A stretch of DNA of 64,000 nt. Origin: Microbacterium hominis (GTDB lineage: Bacteria; Actinomycetota; Actinomycetes; Actinomycetales; Microbacteriaceae). Position numbers and translations under genes: made by a program. The DNA is taken from positions 3,472,001 to 3,536,000 of the forward strand of contig NZ_CP054038.1 in the NCBI RefSeq assembly GCF_013282805.1. The letters are read 5' to 3'. The notes under the pieces are model-generated. The model made no database searches, was not told the DNA's origin, and saw nothing but the letters and a program-made list of their open reading frames with translations. Below, one piece after another: positions 43,355 through 52,835 of this stretch. How positions within the stretch are numbered: the first letter of the stretch is position 1; each line of letters starts with the position of its first letter.

Positions 43355-43744
43355 ATGACGAGCACCGCCGCACCGACGCGGGTCTGCTTCCAGCTGCAGG
43401 TCGAGCCCGATCTGCTCGACGAGTACATCGCCCGCCACACGCCGGTCTGGCCGGAGATGCTCGAGGAGATCGCCGCCTCCGGGCGTCGCAACTACTCGCT
43501 GTTCCTCGGCGAGGGCGGCCGGCTCATCGGCTACTACGAGACCGACGACGATGCCGCCGCGCAGGCGTATCTCGCGGCATCCCCCATCGCGGCCAAGTGG
43601 GAAGCCGAGATGGCCCGCTTCTTCGTCGGCCTCGCGGGCCGCCCCGACCAGGCGGCGACGCCGCTCACCGAAGTCTTCAACCTCTCCGCCCAGCTCGACG
43701 CCGCGCGGGCAGCCACCACCACCGAAGAAAGCACCGCATCATGA
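43355..43744 (+). CDS. rhaM: L-rhamnose mutarotase
   Basis: A 129-residue alpha/beta-barrel dimer-type protein of the RhaM/RhaU family. Landmarks are CFQLQVEPDLLDEYIARH (conserved His in YIARHTPVWPEM), NYSLFLGE, LIGYYET and KWEAEMARFF. It interconverts alpha and beta anomers of L-rhamnose for RhaI. ATG 43355 follows GGAG seven bases before; an upstream in-frame TTG at 43343 is less likely. Its stop overlaps the rhaI start (ATGA). First gene of the catabolic operon. Confidence 0.92.
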   Translation: MTSTAAPTRVCFQLQVEPDLLDEYIARHTPVWPEMLEEIAASGRRNYSLFLGEGGRLIGYYETDDDAAAQAYLAASPIAAKWEAEMARFFVGLAGRPDQAATPLTEVFNLSAQLDAARAATTTEESTAS

Positions 43745-44907
43745 CGACTCTCTCCCCCGAGAACCTCTCGGCACTCGAAGGCCAGGGCATCGAGCTCCCC
43801 TCGTGGGCGTTCGGCAACTCCGGCACGCGCTTCCGCGTGTGGACGACCGAGGGCACCCCGCGCGACCCGTACGAGAAGATCGCCGACGCCGCCAAGGTGA
43901 ACGAGTACACCGCGCTCGCGCCGAGCGTGGCGCTGCACATCCCGTGGGACAAGGTCGACTCCTACGACGACCTGCGCGCGCACGCCGAGGGGCTCGGCGT
44001 CGCGCTCGGAACGATCAACTCCAACACGTTCCAGGACGAGGACTACAAGTTCGGCGCGCTCACCCACCACGACGAGCGGATCCGCCGCAAGGCCATCGAC
44101 CACCACTTCGAGTGCATCGACATCATGCACGCGACCGGGTCGCGCGACCTCAAGATCTGGCTCGCCGAGGGCTCGAACTACCCCGGCCAGATGGACATGC
44201 GCGGCCGCCAGGACCGCCTCGCCGACTCGCTGCAGCAGATCTACGCACGCCTCGGCGACGAGCAGCGACTGGTGCTCGAGTACAAGTTCTTCGAGCCGTC
44301 GTTCTACCACACTGATGTTCCCGACTGGGGCACCTCGTACGCCCAGGTCGCCGCGCTCGGCGACAAGGCGATGGTGTGCCTGGACACCGGCCACCACGCG
44401 CCGGGCACCAACATCGAGTTCATCGTCATGCAGCTGCTGCGCCTCGGAAAGCTCGGCTCGTTCGACTTCAACTCGCGCTTCTACGCCGACGACGACCTCA
44501 TCGTGGGCGCGGCCGACCCGTTCCAGCTGTTCCGCATCGTGTTCGAGGTGATCCGCGGCGGCGGCCTGAACAACCCCGACGTGGCGTTCATGCTCGACCA
44601 GTGCCACAACGTCGAGGACAAGATCCCCGGCCAGATCCGCTCCGTGCTCAACGTGCAGGAGATGACCGCGCGCGCCCTGCTGGTCGACCGCGAGGCACTG
44701 GATGCCGCACAGGCGGCCAACGACGTGCTGGGCGCCCAGGCCGTGTTCATGGACGCCTTCTACACCGATGTGCGCCCGGCCCTGGCCGAGTGGCGCGAGT
44801 CGCGCGGCCTTCCCGCCGACCCGATGGCCGCCTACGCGGCATCCAGCTACCAGCAGCAGATCGCGGCCGACCGCGTCGGCGGCACCCAGGCCGGCTGGGG
44901 CGCGTGA
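43741..44907 (+). CDS. rhaI: L-rhamnose isomerase
   Basis: A 388-residue TIM-barrel isomerase of the RhaI (Pseudomonas-like) type, not the E. coli RhaA type. Metal and substrate residues lie in ALHIPWDKVD, LEYKFFEPSFYHTDVPDWG, CLDTGHHAPGTN and FDFNSRFYADDD. It converts L-rhamnose to L-rhamnulose using Mn/Co-type divalent metal. The start overlaps the rhaM stop by four bases (ATGA). Cytoplasmic. Confidence 0.93.
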   Translation: MTTLSPENLSALEGQGIELPSWAFGNSGTRFRVWTTEGTPRDPYEKIADAAKVNEYTALAPSVALHIPWDKVDSYDDLRAHAEGLGVALGTINSNTFQDEDYKFGALTHHDERIRRKAIDHHFECIDIMHATGSRDLKIWLAEGSNYPGQMDMRGRQDRLADSLQQIYARLGDEQRLVLEYKFFEPSFYHTDVPDWGTSYAQVAALGDKAMVCLDTGHHAPGTNIEFIVMQLLRLGKLGSFDFNSRFYADDDLIVGAADPFQLFRIVFEVIRGGGLNNPDVAFMLDQCHNVEDKIPGQIRSVLNVQEMTARALLVDREALDAAQAANDVLGAQAVFMDAFYTDVRPALAEWRESRGLPADPMAAYAASSYQQQIAADRVGGTQAGWGA

Positions 44908-44911
44908 CCGC

Positions 44912-45796
44912 ATGAGCGAGCCGTACCTCGAGGCCGACGGCCTCGTGCGGGTGTACCCCGCGCAGCAGCCGGACGGCACGGGCCTGGTGTGGGCGCACGG
45001 CGGCGGGTTCGCCGGCGGCACCCTCGATATGCCCGAGTCCGACTGGGTCGCGCGCCGGCTGTCGGCCCGGGGTACGACCGTCATCTCGGTCGACTACCGG
45101 CTCGCCCCCACGCCCGCGGCGTGGGCGGCGGCGGCCGGCGTACCGGCGAAGGGCGGGGTGCACTACCCCGCTCCGTCCGACGACATGCTCGCGGCGTGGT
45201 CGTGGACGGTCGAGCGGGCCCAGCGCCTGCGCATCGACCCGGCGCGGCTCGCGATCGGCGGCACGAGCGCCGGCGGCAACCTCGCCGCGGGCGCCACACT
45301 GCGCCTCATCGAGCGCCGCTTCCCGACGCTTCCGGCACTGGCGGTGCTCGCCTACCCCACACTGCTCGCCGTGCAGCCGGCACCGTCCCCGGAGCTGCGC
45401 GCGGCTCTCGACGCGCATCCTGACGCGGACCGCTTCGGACCCGAGGTCGTGCTCGGGATGTACGAGAACTACCTCGGCGGTTCGATCGAGGGCGCACCGC
45501 AAGGCGCGATCCCGGGTCTCGCCCGCCCGGTCGACCTCGTGCAGTTCCCGCCGACGCTCATGATCAACGGCGAGATCGACGAACTCCGCGTCTCCGGCGA
45601 GGCGTTCGCGCACTCGCTGCGCACTGCGGGCCGCGAGATCGAGGTCGTCACCGAGCCCGGCACCGAGCACGGCCACCTCAACCGACCGCACGAGCCCGCG
45701 GCATCCCTCACCATCGACCGCATTGCGGCGCGCCTCGCCGCGCTGCGCTCCTCGGCCCCGCTCCGCAGTCACAACGTGCCTGCGGGAACCCTCTGA
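44912..45796 (+). CDS. Alpha/beta hydrolase, HSL-type esterase
   Basis: A 294-residue esterase with the oxyanion motif HGGGFAGG, the nucleophile elbow GTSAGGN, a likely acid Asp in INGEIDELR and a His near TEHGHLN. No signal peptide. It starts four bases after the rhaI stop, inside the rhamnose operon. It could remove acetyl groups from imported rhamnosides, since plant rhamnose residues are often acetylated. This role is inference; hydrolases of this family act on many esters. Confidence 0.75.
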   Translation: MSEPYLEADGLVRVYPAQQPDGTGLVWAHGGGFAGGTLDMPESDWVARRLSARGTTVISVDYRLAPTPAAWAAAAGVPAKGGVHYPAPSDDMLAAWSWTVERAQRLRIDPARLAIGGTSAGGNLAAGATLRLIERRFPTLPALAVLAYPTLLAVQPAPSPELRAALDAHPDADRFGPEVVLGMYENYLGGSIEGAPQGAIPGLARPVDLVQFPPTLMINGEIDELRVSGEAFAHSLRTAGREIEVVTEPGTEHGHLNRPHEPAASLTIDRIAARLAALRSSAPLRSHNVPAGTL

Positions 45797-45842
45797 CCCG
45801 CAGTTTCCGACTGCCGAAGCCTCTGAAACGAAGGAACCTCCC

Positions 45843-47879
45843 ATGACGAACTCCGCTGCCGCGGACCTCATCGCGCGCTCGAACCGCCTGGGCGCCGACC
45901 CGAAGAACACGAACTACGCGGGTGGCAACACCTCCGCGAAGGGCACCGAGACCGACCCGGTCACCGGCGAGCCGGTCGAGCTGCTGTGGGTGAAGGGCTC
46001 GGGCGGCGATCTGGGCACCCTGAAGGAGTCGGGCCTGGCCGTGCTGCGCCTGGACCGCATGCGCTCGCTCGTGAACGTCTACCCCGGCATCGAGCGCGAG
46101 GACGAGATGGTCGCCGCGTTCGACTACTGCCTGCACGGCAAGGGCGGCGCCGCCCCCTCGATCGACACGGCCATGCACGGCCTGGTCGATGCCGCGCACG
46201 TGGACCACCTGCACCCCGACTCGGGCATCGCGATCGCGACCGCCGCGGACGGCGAGGAGCTGACGGCGAAGATCTTCGGCGACAAGGTCGTGTGGGTGCC
46301 GTGGCGCCGCCCCGGCTTCCAGCTCGGCCTGGACATCGCCGAGATCAAGGCGCAGAACCCGCAGGCGGTCGGCTGCATCCTCGGCGGCCACGGCATCACC
46401 GCGTGGGGCGACACGTCGGAGGAGTCCGAGCGCAACAGCCTCTGGATCATCGACACCGCCGCCGCCTACATCGCCGCGAACGGCAAGGCCGAGCCCTTCG
46501 GCGCCGTGCGCGCCGGGTTCGAGGCCCTCCCCGAGGCCGAGCGCCGCGCCAAGGCCGCCGCGCTCGCGGCCACCATCCGCGGCATCGCGTCGACCGACAA
46601 GCCGATGGTCGGCCACTTCACCGACTCCGACGTCGTGCTCGACTTCCTCGCCTCGGAGAACGCGCCGGCCCTCGCTGAGCTCGGCACCAGCTGCCCCGAC
46701 CACTTCCTGCGCACCAAGGTCAAGCCGATGCTGCTCGACCTGCCCGCCTCCGCCACCGTCGAGGAGTCGCTCGCGCGTCTGACCGAGCTGCACGAGGCCT
46801 ACCGGGCCGACTACCAGGCCTACTACGACGCGCACGCGACCGCCGAGTCCCCCGCGATCCGCGGCGCCGACCCGCTCATCGTGCTCGTCCCGGGTGTGGG
46901 CATGTTCTCGTACGGCGCGAACAAGCAGACCGCGCGCGTGGCCGGCGAGTTCTACGTCAACGCGATCAACGTGATGCGCGGCGCCGAGTCGCTGTCGACG
47001 TACACGCCGATCAGCGACGCCGAGAAGTTCCGCATCGAGTACTGGGCGCTCGAGGAGGCCAAGCTCCAGCGCATGCCCAAGCCCAAGACCCACCAGGGCC
47101 GCATCGCGTTCGTCACCGGCGCCGCCTCCGGCATCGGCAAGGCCATCGCCACCCGCCTCGCGGCCGAGGGCGCGTGCGTCGTGGTCGCCGACCTCGACCT
47201 GGAGAAGGCGCAGGCCGCCGCCGCCGAGCTCGGCAACACCGACGTCGCGATCGGCGTGGCCGCCAACGTCGCCGACGCCGACGCGATCCAGCAGGCGATG
47301 GATGCCGCCCTGCTCGCCTTCGGGGGCGTCGACCTGGTCGTCAACAACGCCGGCCTGTCGCTGTCCAAGCCCCTGCTGGAGACCACCGAGAAGGACTGGG
47401 ACCTGCAGCACGACGTCATGGCCAAGGGCTCCTTCCTCGTGTCGAAGGCCGCCGCGAAGATCCTCATCGACCAGAAGCTCGGCGGCGACGTGATCTACAT
47501 CTCGTCGAAGAACTCCGTCTTCGCGGGACCGAACAACATCGCGTACTCGGCCACCAAGGCCGACCAGGCCCACCAGGTGCGCCTGCTCGCGGTCGAGCTC
47601 GGCGAGCACGGCGTGCGCGTGAACGGCATCAACCCCGACGGCGTCGTGCGCGGCTCGGGCATCTTCGCCGCCGGCTGGGGCGCGAACCGCGCCGCCACCT
47701 ACGGCGTCAAGGAAGAGGACCTCGGCCAGTACTACGCCAACCGCACCATCCTCAAGCGCGAGGTCGTGCCCGAGAACGTCGCCGACGCGGTGTACGTGCT
47801 CACCGGCCCCGAGCTCAGCCGCACCACCGGCCTGCACATCCCCGTCGACTCCGGCGTCGCCGCCGCCTTCCTGCGATGA
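45843..47879 (+). CDS. rhaEW: Bifunctional rhamnulose-1-phosphate aldolase / lactaldehyde dehydrogenase
   Basis: A 678-residue fusion. The N-terminal class II aldolase part (about 1-400) has NYAGGNTSAKG and Zn-site His residues in VDHLHPDSGIA and LGGHGITAWGD. The C-terminal SDR part (about 418-678) has FVTGAASGIG, VNNAGLS and the active site YSATKAD. It splits L-rhamnulose 1-phosphate into dihydroxyacetone phosphate and L-lactaldehyde and oxidises the latter to L-lactate. AAGGAA precedes ATG 45843. Its stop overlaps the rhaB start (ATGA). Confidence 0.92.
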   Translation: MTNSAAADLIARSNRLGADPKNTNYAGGNTSAKGTETDPVTGEPVELLWVKGSGGDLGTLKESGLAVLRLDRMRSLVNVYPGIEREDEMVAAFDYCLHGKGGAAPSIDTAMHGLVDAAHVDHLHPDSGIAIATAADGEELTAKIFGDKVVWVPWRRPGFQLGLDIAEIKAQNPQAVGCILGGHGITAWGDTSEESERNSLWIIDTAAAYIAANGKAEPFGAVRAGFEALPEAERRAKAAALAATIRGIASTDKPMVGHFTDSDVVLDFLASENAPALAELGTSCPDHFLRTKVKPMLLDLPASATVEESLARLTELHEAYRADYQAYYDAHATAESPAIRGADPLIVLVPGVGMFSYGANKQTARVAGEFYVNAINVMRGAESLSTYTPISDAEKFRIEYWALEEAKLQRMPKPKTHQGRIAFVTGAASGIGKAIATRLAAEGACVVVADLDLEKAQAAAAELGNTDVAIGVAANVADADAIQQAMDAALLAFGGVDLVVNNAGLSLSKPLLETTEKDWDLQHDVMAKGSFLVSKAAAKILIDQKLGGDVIYISSKNSVFAGPNNIAYSATKADQAHQVRLLAVELGEHGVRVNGINPDGVVRGSGIFAAGWGANRAATYGVKEEDLGQYYANRTILKREVVPENVADAVYVLTGPELSRTTGLHIPVDSGVAAAFLR

Positions 47880-49303
47880 CGGCCCAGACCCACGGGATCG
47901 TCGCCGCCGTCGACCTGGGCGCGACCAGCGGCCGGGTGATGCTCGGCCACGTGGGCGACGGGGAGCTCCGCCTCGAGTCGGTCGCGCGCTTCCCGAACGG
48001 TCCCGTCGAGGGACCCGACGGCGCGCTGCACTGGGACTTCTCGGCGCTGTACCGCCACATCGTCGAGGGACTGCGCGAGGCGGTCTCGCGCGAGCCGTCC
48101 ATCGCGAGCATCGGCATCGACTCCTGGGCCGTGGACTACGGCAAGGTCGTCGGCGGAGAGGTGCTCGACGAGCCCTTCCACTACCGGGACGAGCGCACCG
48201 CGGCGGGTGTCGAAGCGGTGCATGCGAAGGTGCCGTTCGAGGAGCTGTACCGCCGCAACGGGCTGCAGTTCCTGCCGTTCAACACGCTGTACCAGTTCGT
48301 GGTCGAGCGCGGTCTGTCCGATGCCGACGCCGCACTGCTGATCCCGGACCTCGTCGCCTTCCTGCTCACCGGAGCGGTGGTCGCCGAGCGCACCAACGCC
48401 TCGACGACCGGGCTCGTCGACGTCACGACCGGCGAGTGGGACACCGCCCTGGCGGCCGAGCTCGGCATCCCTCATGAGGTCCTCGCCCCGCTCGTCGACC
48501 CCGGCGCGCACCTCGGCACCCTCGCCGGCGCTGCGCGCGAGCGCGTCGGGGCGCCGCTCGAGGTCGTCGCCGTCGGCTCGCACGACACCGCGTCGGCGGT
48601 CGTCGCGGTGCCGCTGTCGACCCCGCACGCCGCGTACATCTCGTGCGGCACGTGGGGCCTCGTCGGCGTCGAGCTCGACGCCCCGGTCGTCAGCGATGCG
48701 GCGCGCGAGGCGAACTTCACGAACGAGGGCGGCGTCGACGGGCGCGTGCGGTTCCTCCACAACGTCACCGGGCTGTGGCTGCTGAGCGAAGCGGTGCGCA
48801 CCTGGGAGGCGGAGGACGGCGCGCCGATCGACCTGCCGACTCTGCTGGATGCCGCCTCCGCCGTCACCGGCGAGGTCGCGCTGTTCGACGCCAACGACCC
48901 GCGCCTCTCCGCCCCCGGCGACATGCCCGCGCGCATCGCCGCGGTGCTCGAGGAGCAGGCAGCGCCGGTGCCGGCATCCCGACCCGCGTTCGCGCGCACG
49001 ATCGTGGAATCTATCGCCGCCGCGTTCGCCGACGCCGTCGCGACGGCCGGACGCCTCACCGATCGGGAGATCGACGTGATCCACGTGGTCGGCGGCGGCG
49101 CGCTCAACCGGCTCCTCTGCCAGGCGACCGCCGACCGCTCGGGGCTGCCGGTGCTGGCCGGACCCGTCGAGGCCACGGCGCTCGGCAACGTGCTCGTGCA
49201 GGCGCGCGCGCACGGCTGGTTCGGCGAAGATGCGACGCTGGAGACCCTGCGCGCGGCGGTCGCGGCCTCGTTCCCGCCTGTGCGGTACGAGCCGCGCGGC
49301 TGA
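47876..49303 (+). CDS. rhaB: L-rhamnulokinase
   Basis: A 475-residue FGGY-family kinase. The N-terminus AAVDLGATSGRVMLG is typical of RhaB, as are GIDSWAVDYG, YRDERT, SHDTASAV and VVGGGALNRLLCQ. It phosphorylates L-rhamnulose at C1 for the aldolase. Last gene of the rhaM operon; its ATG overlaps the rhaEW stop and a long hairpin follows. Confidence 0.93.
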   Translation: MTAQTHGIVAAVDLGATSGRVMLGHVGDGELRLESVARFPNGPVEGPDGALHWDFSALYRHIVEGLREAVSREPSIASIGIDSWAVDYGKVVGGEVLDEPFHYRDERTAAGVEAVHAKVPFEELYRRNGLQFLPFNTLYQFVVERGLSDADAALLIPDLVAFLLTGAVVAERTNASTTGLVDVTTGEWDTALAAELGIPHEVLAPLVDPGAHLGTLAGAARERVGAPLEVVAVGSHDTASAVVAVPLSTPHAAYISCGTWGLVGVELDAPVVSDAAREANFTNEGGVDGRVRFLHNVTGLWLLSEAVRTWEAEDGAPIDLPTLLDAASAVTGEVALFDANDPRLSAPGDMPARIAAVLEEQAAPVPASRPAFARTIVESIAAAFADAVATAGRLTDREIDVIHVVGGGALNRLLCQATADRSGLPVLAGPVEATALGNVLVQARAHGWFGEDATLETLRAAVAASFPPVRYEPRG

Positions 49304-49322
49304 CGCGCCGTTCACAACCTGT

Positions 49323-49371
49323 CTCGCCGACCGCAGTCGCCCGCCGCGCGTGGGGGCCCGCGGTCGGCGAG
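49323..49371. terminator. Terminator-like inverted repeat after rhaB
   Basis: A perfect 12-base stem (CTCGCCGACCGC / GCGGTCGGCGAG) enclosing a 25-base GC-rich loop, 20 bases after the rhaB stop. Confidence 0.6.
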
Positions 49372-49430
49372 TGCTTATGCTGTGACCGACCCGCCCACCG
49401 GGCACACGCCCACCGCACGAGGAGACCTCG

Positions 49431-50417
49431 ATGACGTCTTACAGCGCCGCCTTCGACTGGGCCCGCAGGCATGTGGATGCCGGCCGGCTGCCCTCGGCCG
49501 TGCTCGGCGTCACCACCGCCGACGGCGTGGTCGCCCTCGACGCCATCGGGGCCACGAACGGCCGCGTGGCGCGCGTCGAGGATGCCTACCGCCTCTTCTC
49601 GATCACCAAGCCCCTCACCGGAATCGCCGCAGCCCGCGCCATCGAGCGCGGATTGGCGACCCCCGAGACGCCGCTGCGGGAGGCGCTGCCGGAGTTCGGC
49701 GCGAACCGCGACGACATCGTGCGCCTAAAGCACCTCGCCAGCCACACGTCCGGCATCAGCGAGCCGCCGCTCGACCCCGCCGAGCCGCTGCGCGACCTGC
49801 TCGTGCGCGGCGGCCGCGACTTCGCCGCCGGCACCGTCTCGCGCTACTCGACGGTCGCCTTCGAGGGGATCGCGGCGATGATCGAGCACGCGACCGGCTC
49901 GACCTGGCACGCCGAGGTCGCCCGCTTCGGGCATGCGATCGGTGCGGACGGCTTCACCCTCGACGAGTCCGCGGACCCGCACGAGGTGGTGGATGCCGCG
50001 GCCGCCGGCCTCGACACGGCGAGGTTCATCGCCGCCAAGCACCCGGGCGCGGGACTCATCGCGCGCGCCGGCGACCTGCTCGCGCTCGGCGCGGAACTGC
50101 TGCGCATCGAAGCGGGCGAGCCCGGCATCCTGCGTCCGGCCACGCTCGCGATGATGCGCCGCCCCCTCACCGGTGCGATCCCACGCCTCGACCCCTACCC
50201 CGCCGAGCGCGGCCAGGACTGGGGCTTCACGTGGAATCTGCGCACGCGCGCTCCGGGCCTCATCGACCAGGACGTGTACGGGCACGGCGGCTGGGCCGGC
50301 ACCGAGTTCTGGGTGCATCCCACCGCCGGCATCGCCTGGGTGCTGATGACGAACAAGGGCCAGCGCCCCGGCGTCGACGCCGACGAACTCGCCAACGCCA
50401 TCGTCTCGGCGCACTGA
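49431..50417 (+). CDS. Serine hydrolase, class C beta-lactamase-like family
   Basis: A 328-residue protein without a signal peptide. The SxxK motif is SITK (about residue 57), the second motif YST, and a C-terminal HGG box replaces KTG. This fold includes esterases, D-aminopeptidases and penicillin-binding-like proteins. Lack of a secretion signal argues against a resistance beta-lactamase; a cytoplasmic esterase is more likely. ATG 49431 follows GGAG. It sits between the rhamnose catabolic and import operons in the same direction as the former. Confidence 0.8.
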   Translation: MTSYSAAFDWARRHVDAGRLPSAVLGVTTADGVVALDAIGATNGRVARVEDAYRLFSITKPLTGIAAARAIERGLATPETPLREALPEFGANRDDIVRLKHLASHTSGISEPPLDPAEPLRDLLVRGGRDFAAGTVSRYSTVAFEGIAAMIEHATGSTWHAEVARFGHAIGADGFTLDESADPHEVVDAAAAGLDTARFIAAKHPGAGLIARAGDLLALGAELLRIEAGEPGILRPATLAMMRRPLTGAIPRLDPYPAERGQDWGFTWNLRTRAPGLIDQDVYGHGGWAGTEFWVHPTAGIAWVLMTNKGQRPGVDADELANAIVSAH

Positions 50418-50439
50418 CCCGCGCAGCGCCGCTTCGCCC

Positions 50440-50601
50440 GGCATCCGCGGGCGCCGCGCAGCGCCGCGGCGGATCCGGAAACCGGAGATCCTCGCGTTTT
50501 CCGGGCGTAGGCGCCACCAGAGTCCGGAAAGTGTGGGGGCCTCCGGTTTCCGGATCGCGCGGGATCGGCCGCGAGCCGACGCGCGGCATCCGCGGGCGCC
50601 G
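50440..50601. repeat. Nested repeat element: direct repeats flanking a long inverted repeat
   Basis: A 17-base direct repeat (GGCATCCGCGGGCGCCG at 50440-50456 and 50585-50601) flanks a perfect 16-base inverted repeat (GATCCGGAAACCGGAG at 50472-50487, complement at 50541-50556). Further TCCGGAAA words lie in the loop. It sits between the convergent serine hydrolase and rhaS genes and may be a REP-like element or composite terminator. Confidence 0.7.
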
Positions 50602-50610
50602 GCGACAGCA

Positions 50611-50645
50611 GAGCGCCCGGCCTGCGCGAAGCAGACCGGGCGCTC
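50611..50645. terminator. Terminator hairpin after rhaS
   Basis: A perfect ten-base stem (GAGCGCCCGG / CCGGGCGCTC) whose loop can extend with CTGC/GCAG, 25 bases downstream of the rhaS stop on the minus strand. Confidence 0.75.
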
Positions 50646-50670
50646 GAGGGGATGCCGGCACCGGCGCGAC

Positions 50671-51714
50671 TCAGAAGTCGAAGTCGCCGATGTTGGCCGT
50701 GTCGAACACGAACGGGTCGCCGAGGAGCACGGCGCCGTCGGCGCCGACCTCGTAGGAGCCGAGCTTGCCCGCCTCGAACTCGTCGCCCTCTTCGCCAGTG
50801 ATCTCACCGGTGATCAGCGCCTGAGCGGCGTACGCGGCGAGGTAGCCGAGGTCGGCCGGGTTCCAGAGCGCGAAGGCCTGCACCGTGCCGTCCTCGACGT
50901 ACTCGCGCATCTGGTTCGGGGTGCCGAGACCGGTCAGCGCGACCTGGCCCTTGAACTCCGACGTCGACAGGTAGCGCGCCGCGGCCGAGATGCCGACCGT
51001 GGTGGGCGAGATGATGCCGCGCAGCTCCGGGTAGGTCTGGAGGAGGGCCGCGGTGCGGTCGAACGAGGTCTGGTCGTCGTCGTCGCCGTACACGATGTCG
51101 ACGAGCTCGATGTTCGGGTGGCTCGCCTCGAGCTCGGCCTCCATCATCTCGATCCAGGCGTTCTGGTTGGTCGCGTTGGCCGACGCCGACAGCACCGCGA
51201 TCTGGCCCTCGTCGCCGATCTGCTCGGCGATGAGGTCGACCTGCACCTTGGCGATGCCCTCGGCAGTGGCCTGGTTGATGAACAGGTCGCGGCACTCGGG
51301 GTTGGTGTCGGAGTCGAAGGTGACGACCTTGACGTCGACCGAACGAGCCTCGTCGAGCGCGTCGCAGATCGCCTCGGGGTCGTTGGCCGACACGATGAGC
51401 GCGCCGGTGCCCTGCTGGGCCGCGGTCTGGATGAAGCTCACCTGCGAGGTGGGGCTCGCCTCGGTGGGGCCGACCTCCTCGAACTCGCCGCCGAACTCCT
51501 CGACGGCCTCTTCGGCGCCGCCGGTCGAGGTGTCGAAGTACGGGTTGCCGAGGTTCTTGGGCAGCATCGTGATCGACAGGTTGGCGTCGCCGCCATCGCC
51601 GCCGTCGCCCCCGTCAGTGGAGCCGCCCGAGCAGCCGGTCGCGACGAGCGCGATCCCGACGGTCAGGGCCGCGGCGGTGAAGCCGCCGCGGGTCTTGCGC
51701 TGAAGTCCGAACAT
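50671..51714 (-). CDS. rhaS: Rhamnose ABC transporter substrate-binding lipoprotein
   Basis: A 347-residue periplasmic-binding-type lipoprotein (CUT2 family). Signal peptide with lipobox ending ATGC (Cys near residue 28), a Gly/Asp linker, then ITMLPKNLGNPYFDTS, the RhaS-type beginning. It binds the monosaccharide outside the cell. AAGGAAGG precedes ATG 51714. Last gene of the rhaT-rhaP-rhaQ-rhaS operon. The assignment to rhamnose rests on family resemblance and the adjacent rhamnose genes. Confidence 0.88.
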   Translation of the reverse strand: MFGLQRKTRGGFTAAALTVGIALVATGCSGGSTDGGDGGDGGDANLSITMLPKNLGNPYFDTSTGGAEEAVEEFGGEFEEVGPTEASPTSQVSFIQTAAQQGTGALIVSANDPEAICDALDEARSVDVKVVTFDSDTNPECRDLFINQATAEGIAKVQVDLIAEQIGDEGQIAVLSASANATNQNAWIEMMEAELEASHPNIELVDIVYGDDDDQTSFDRTAALLQTYPELRGIISPTTVGISAAARYLSTSEFKGQVALTGLGTPNQMREYVEDGTVQAFALWNPADLGYLAAYAAQALITGEITGEEGDEFEAGKLGSYEVGADGAVLLGDPFVFDTANIGDFDF

Positions 51715-51755
51715 CGTTGTTTCCTTCCTTGGTGCGAAGTATTCGCGTTGAGGGT

Positions 51756-52835
51756 CTATTGCTTGGTCGGGGTCGCGGCCGCGTGTTCGGCGGCCCGCGT
51801 CCCCCGTCTCTTCCCGATGGCGGCGACGCGACGGCGCTGCAGCCAGGCGAGGAGGCTTGCCGACACCACGGAGACGATCAGCAGGACGCCCGTGATGATG
51901 TTGATGATGTCGCTGGTGACACCGGCCAGACGCAGCGCGCTGGCGAGCGTGCCGATCAGCAGCACGCCGGCGATGACGCCGTGCAGGGCTCCACGGCCGC
52001 CGAAGATCGATACCCCGCCCAGGAGCACGGCCGCGATGATCTGCAGTTCCATGCCCATGGCGTTGTCGCCGCGGGCGTTCGAGTAGAGCAGCGTGAAGTA
52101 CACGCCCGCGAAGCCCGAGACGGCACCCGACAGCACGAACAGGGTGAACTTCGTGCGGTCCACATCGATGCCCGAGAAGTGAGCCGCCTCCTTGTTCAGG
52201 CCGATCGCGTACAGCGCCCGCCCGAACGGGGTGAAGTGGAGCAGCAACGCGAAGGCGATCGCCAGCACGACGAACGGGATCAGGATCATCGGCACCGGCG
52301 TGCCCGGGATGTTCGCCTTGGCGAGATCGGTCCACTCATCGGGGAAGTCGGTGATCGCCGTGGTGCCGAGGAGCCCGACCGCGATGCCGCGGAACAGCGC
52401 CAGAGTGCCGATCGTCACTGCGAGCGAGGGCAGGCCGACGACGGTGACGAGGAAGCCGTTGAACGCACCGGCGACCGTGCCCACGAGGATCGCGATCACG
52501 GCGGCCACCGGAAGCGGAAGACCCGCCTGCACCAGGATGCCGGTCATGACGCTGGACAGGCCCACGATCGAGGCGACGGACAGGTCGATCTCCTCGGTGA
52601 TGATGATGAGCGTCATCGGCAGGGCGATCAGCAGGATCGGGGCGATGTCGCGGATCAGGAAGGTCACCGTCAGCGGGCTGTCGAAGTTCGGCACGGCCGC
52701 GAGCGAGACCACGATGACCAGCAGCAGGATGCCGATGATCGCCGATTCGCGGGTCAGGAGCACCCGGCGCCAGGCAGGGCGGCCGTGGGCCTCGTACAGG
52801 CGCACCGGCACGGTCTCGGTGGCGGTGGCGGTCAT
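51756..52835 (-). CDS. rhaQ: Rhamnose ABC transporter permease (RhaQ)
   Basis: A 359-residue BPD_transp_2 membrane protein with eight to ten hydrophobic segments. Landmarks are IITEEIDLSVASIVGLSS, LFRGIAVGLLG and GGVSIFGGRGALHG. Its basic C-terminal tail is cytoplasmic. The ATG overlaps the rhaP stop (ATGA). Confidence 0.88.
   Translation of the reverse strand: MTATATETVPVRLYEAHGRPAWRRVLLTRESAIIGILLLVIVVSLAAVPNFDSPLTVTFLIRDIAPILLIALPMTLIIITEEIDLSVASIVGLSSVMTGILVQAGLPLPVAAVIAILVGTVAGAFNGFLVTVVGLPSLAVTIGTLALFRGIAVGLLGTTAITDFPDEWTDLAKANIPGTPVPMILIPFVVLAIAFALLLHFTPFGRALYAIGLNKEAAHFSGIDVDRTKFTLFVLSGAVSGFAGVYFTLLYSNARGDNAMGMELQIIAAVLLGGVSIFGGRGALHGVIAGVLLIGTLASALRLAGVTSDIINIITGVLLIVSVVSASLLAWLQRRRVAAIGKRRGTRAAEHAAATPTKQ

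Noticed and set aside
49431..50417. Beta-lactamase resistance gene
   Set aside because: No signal peptide and only the general serine hydrolase motifs are present.
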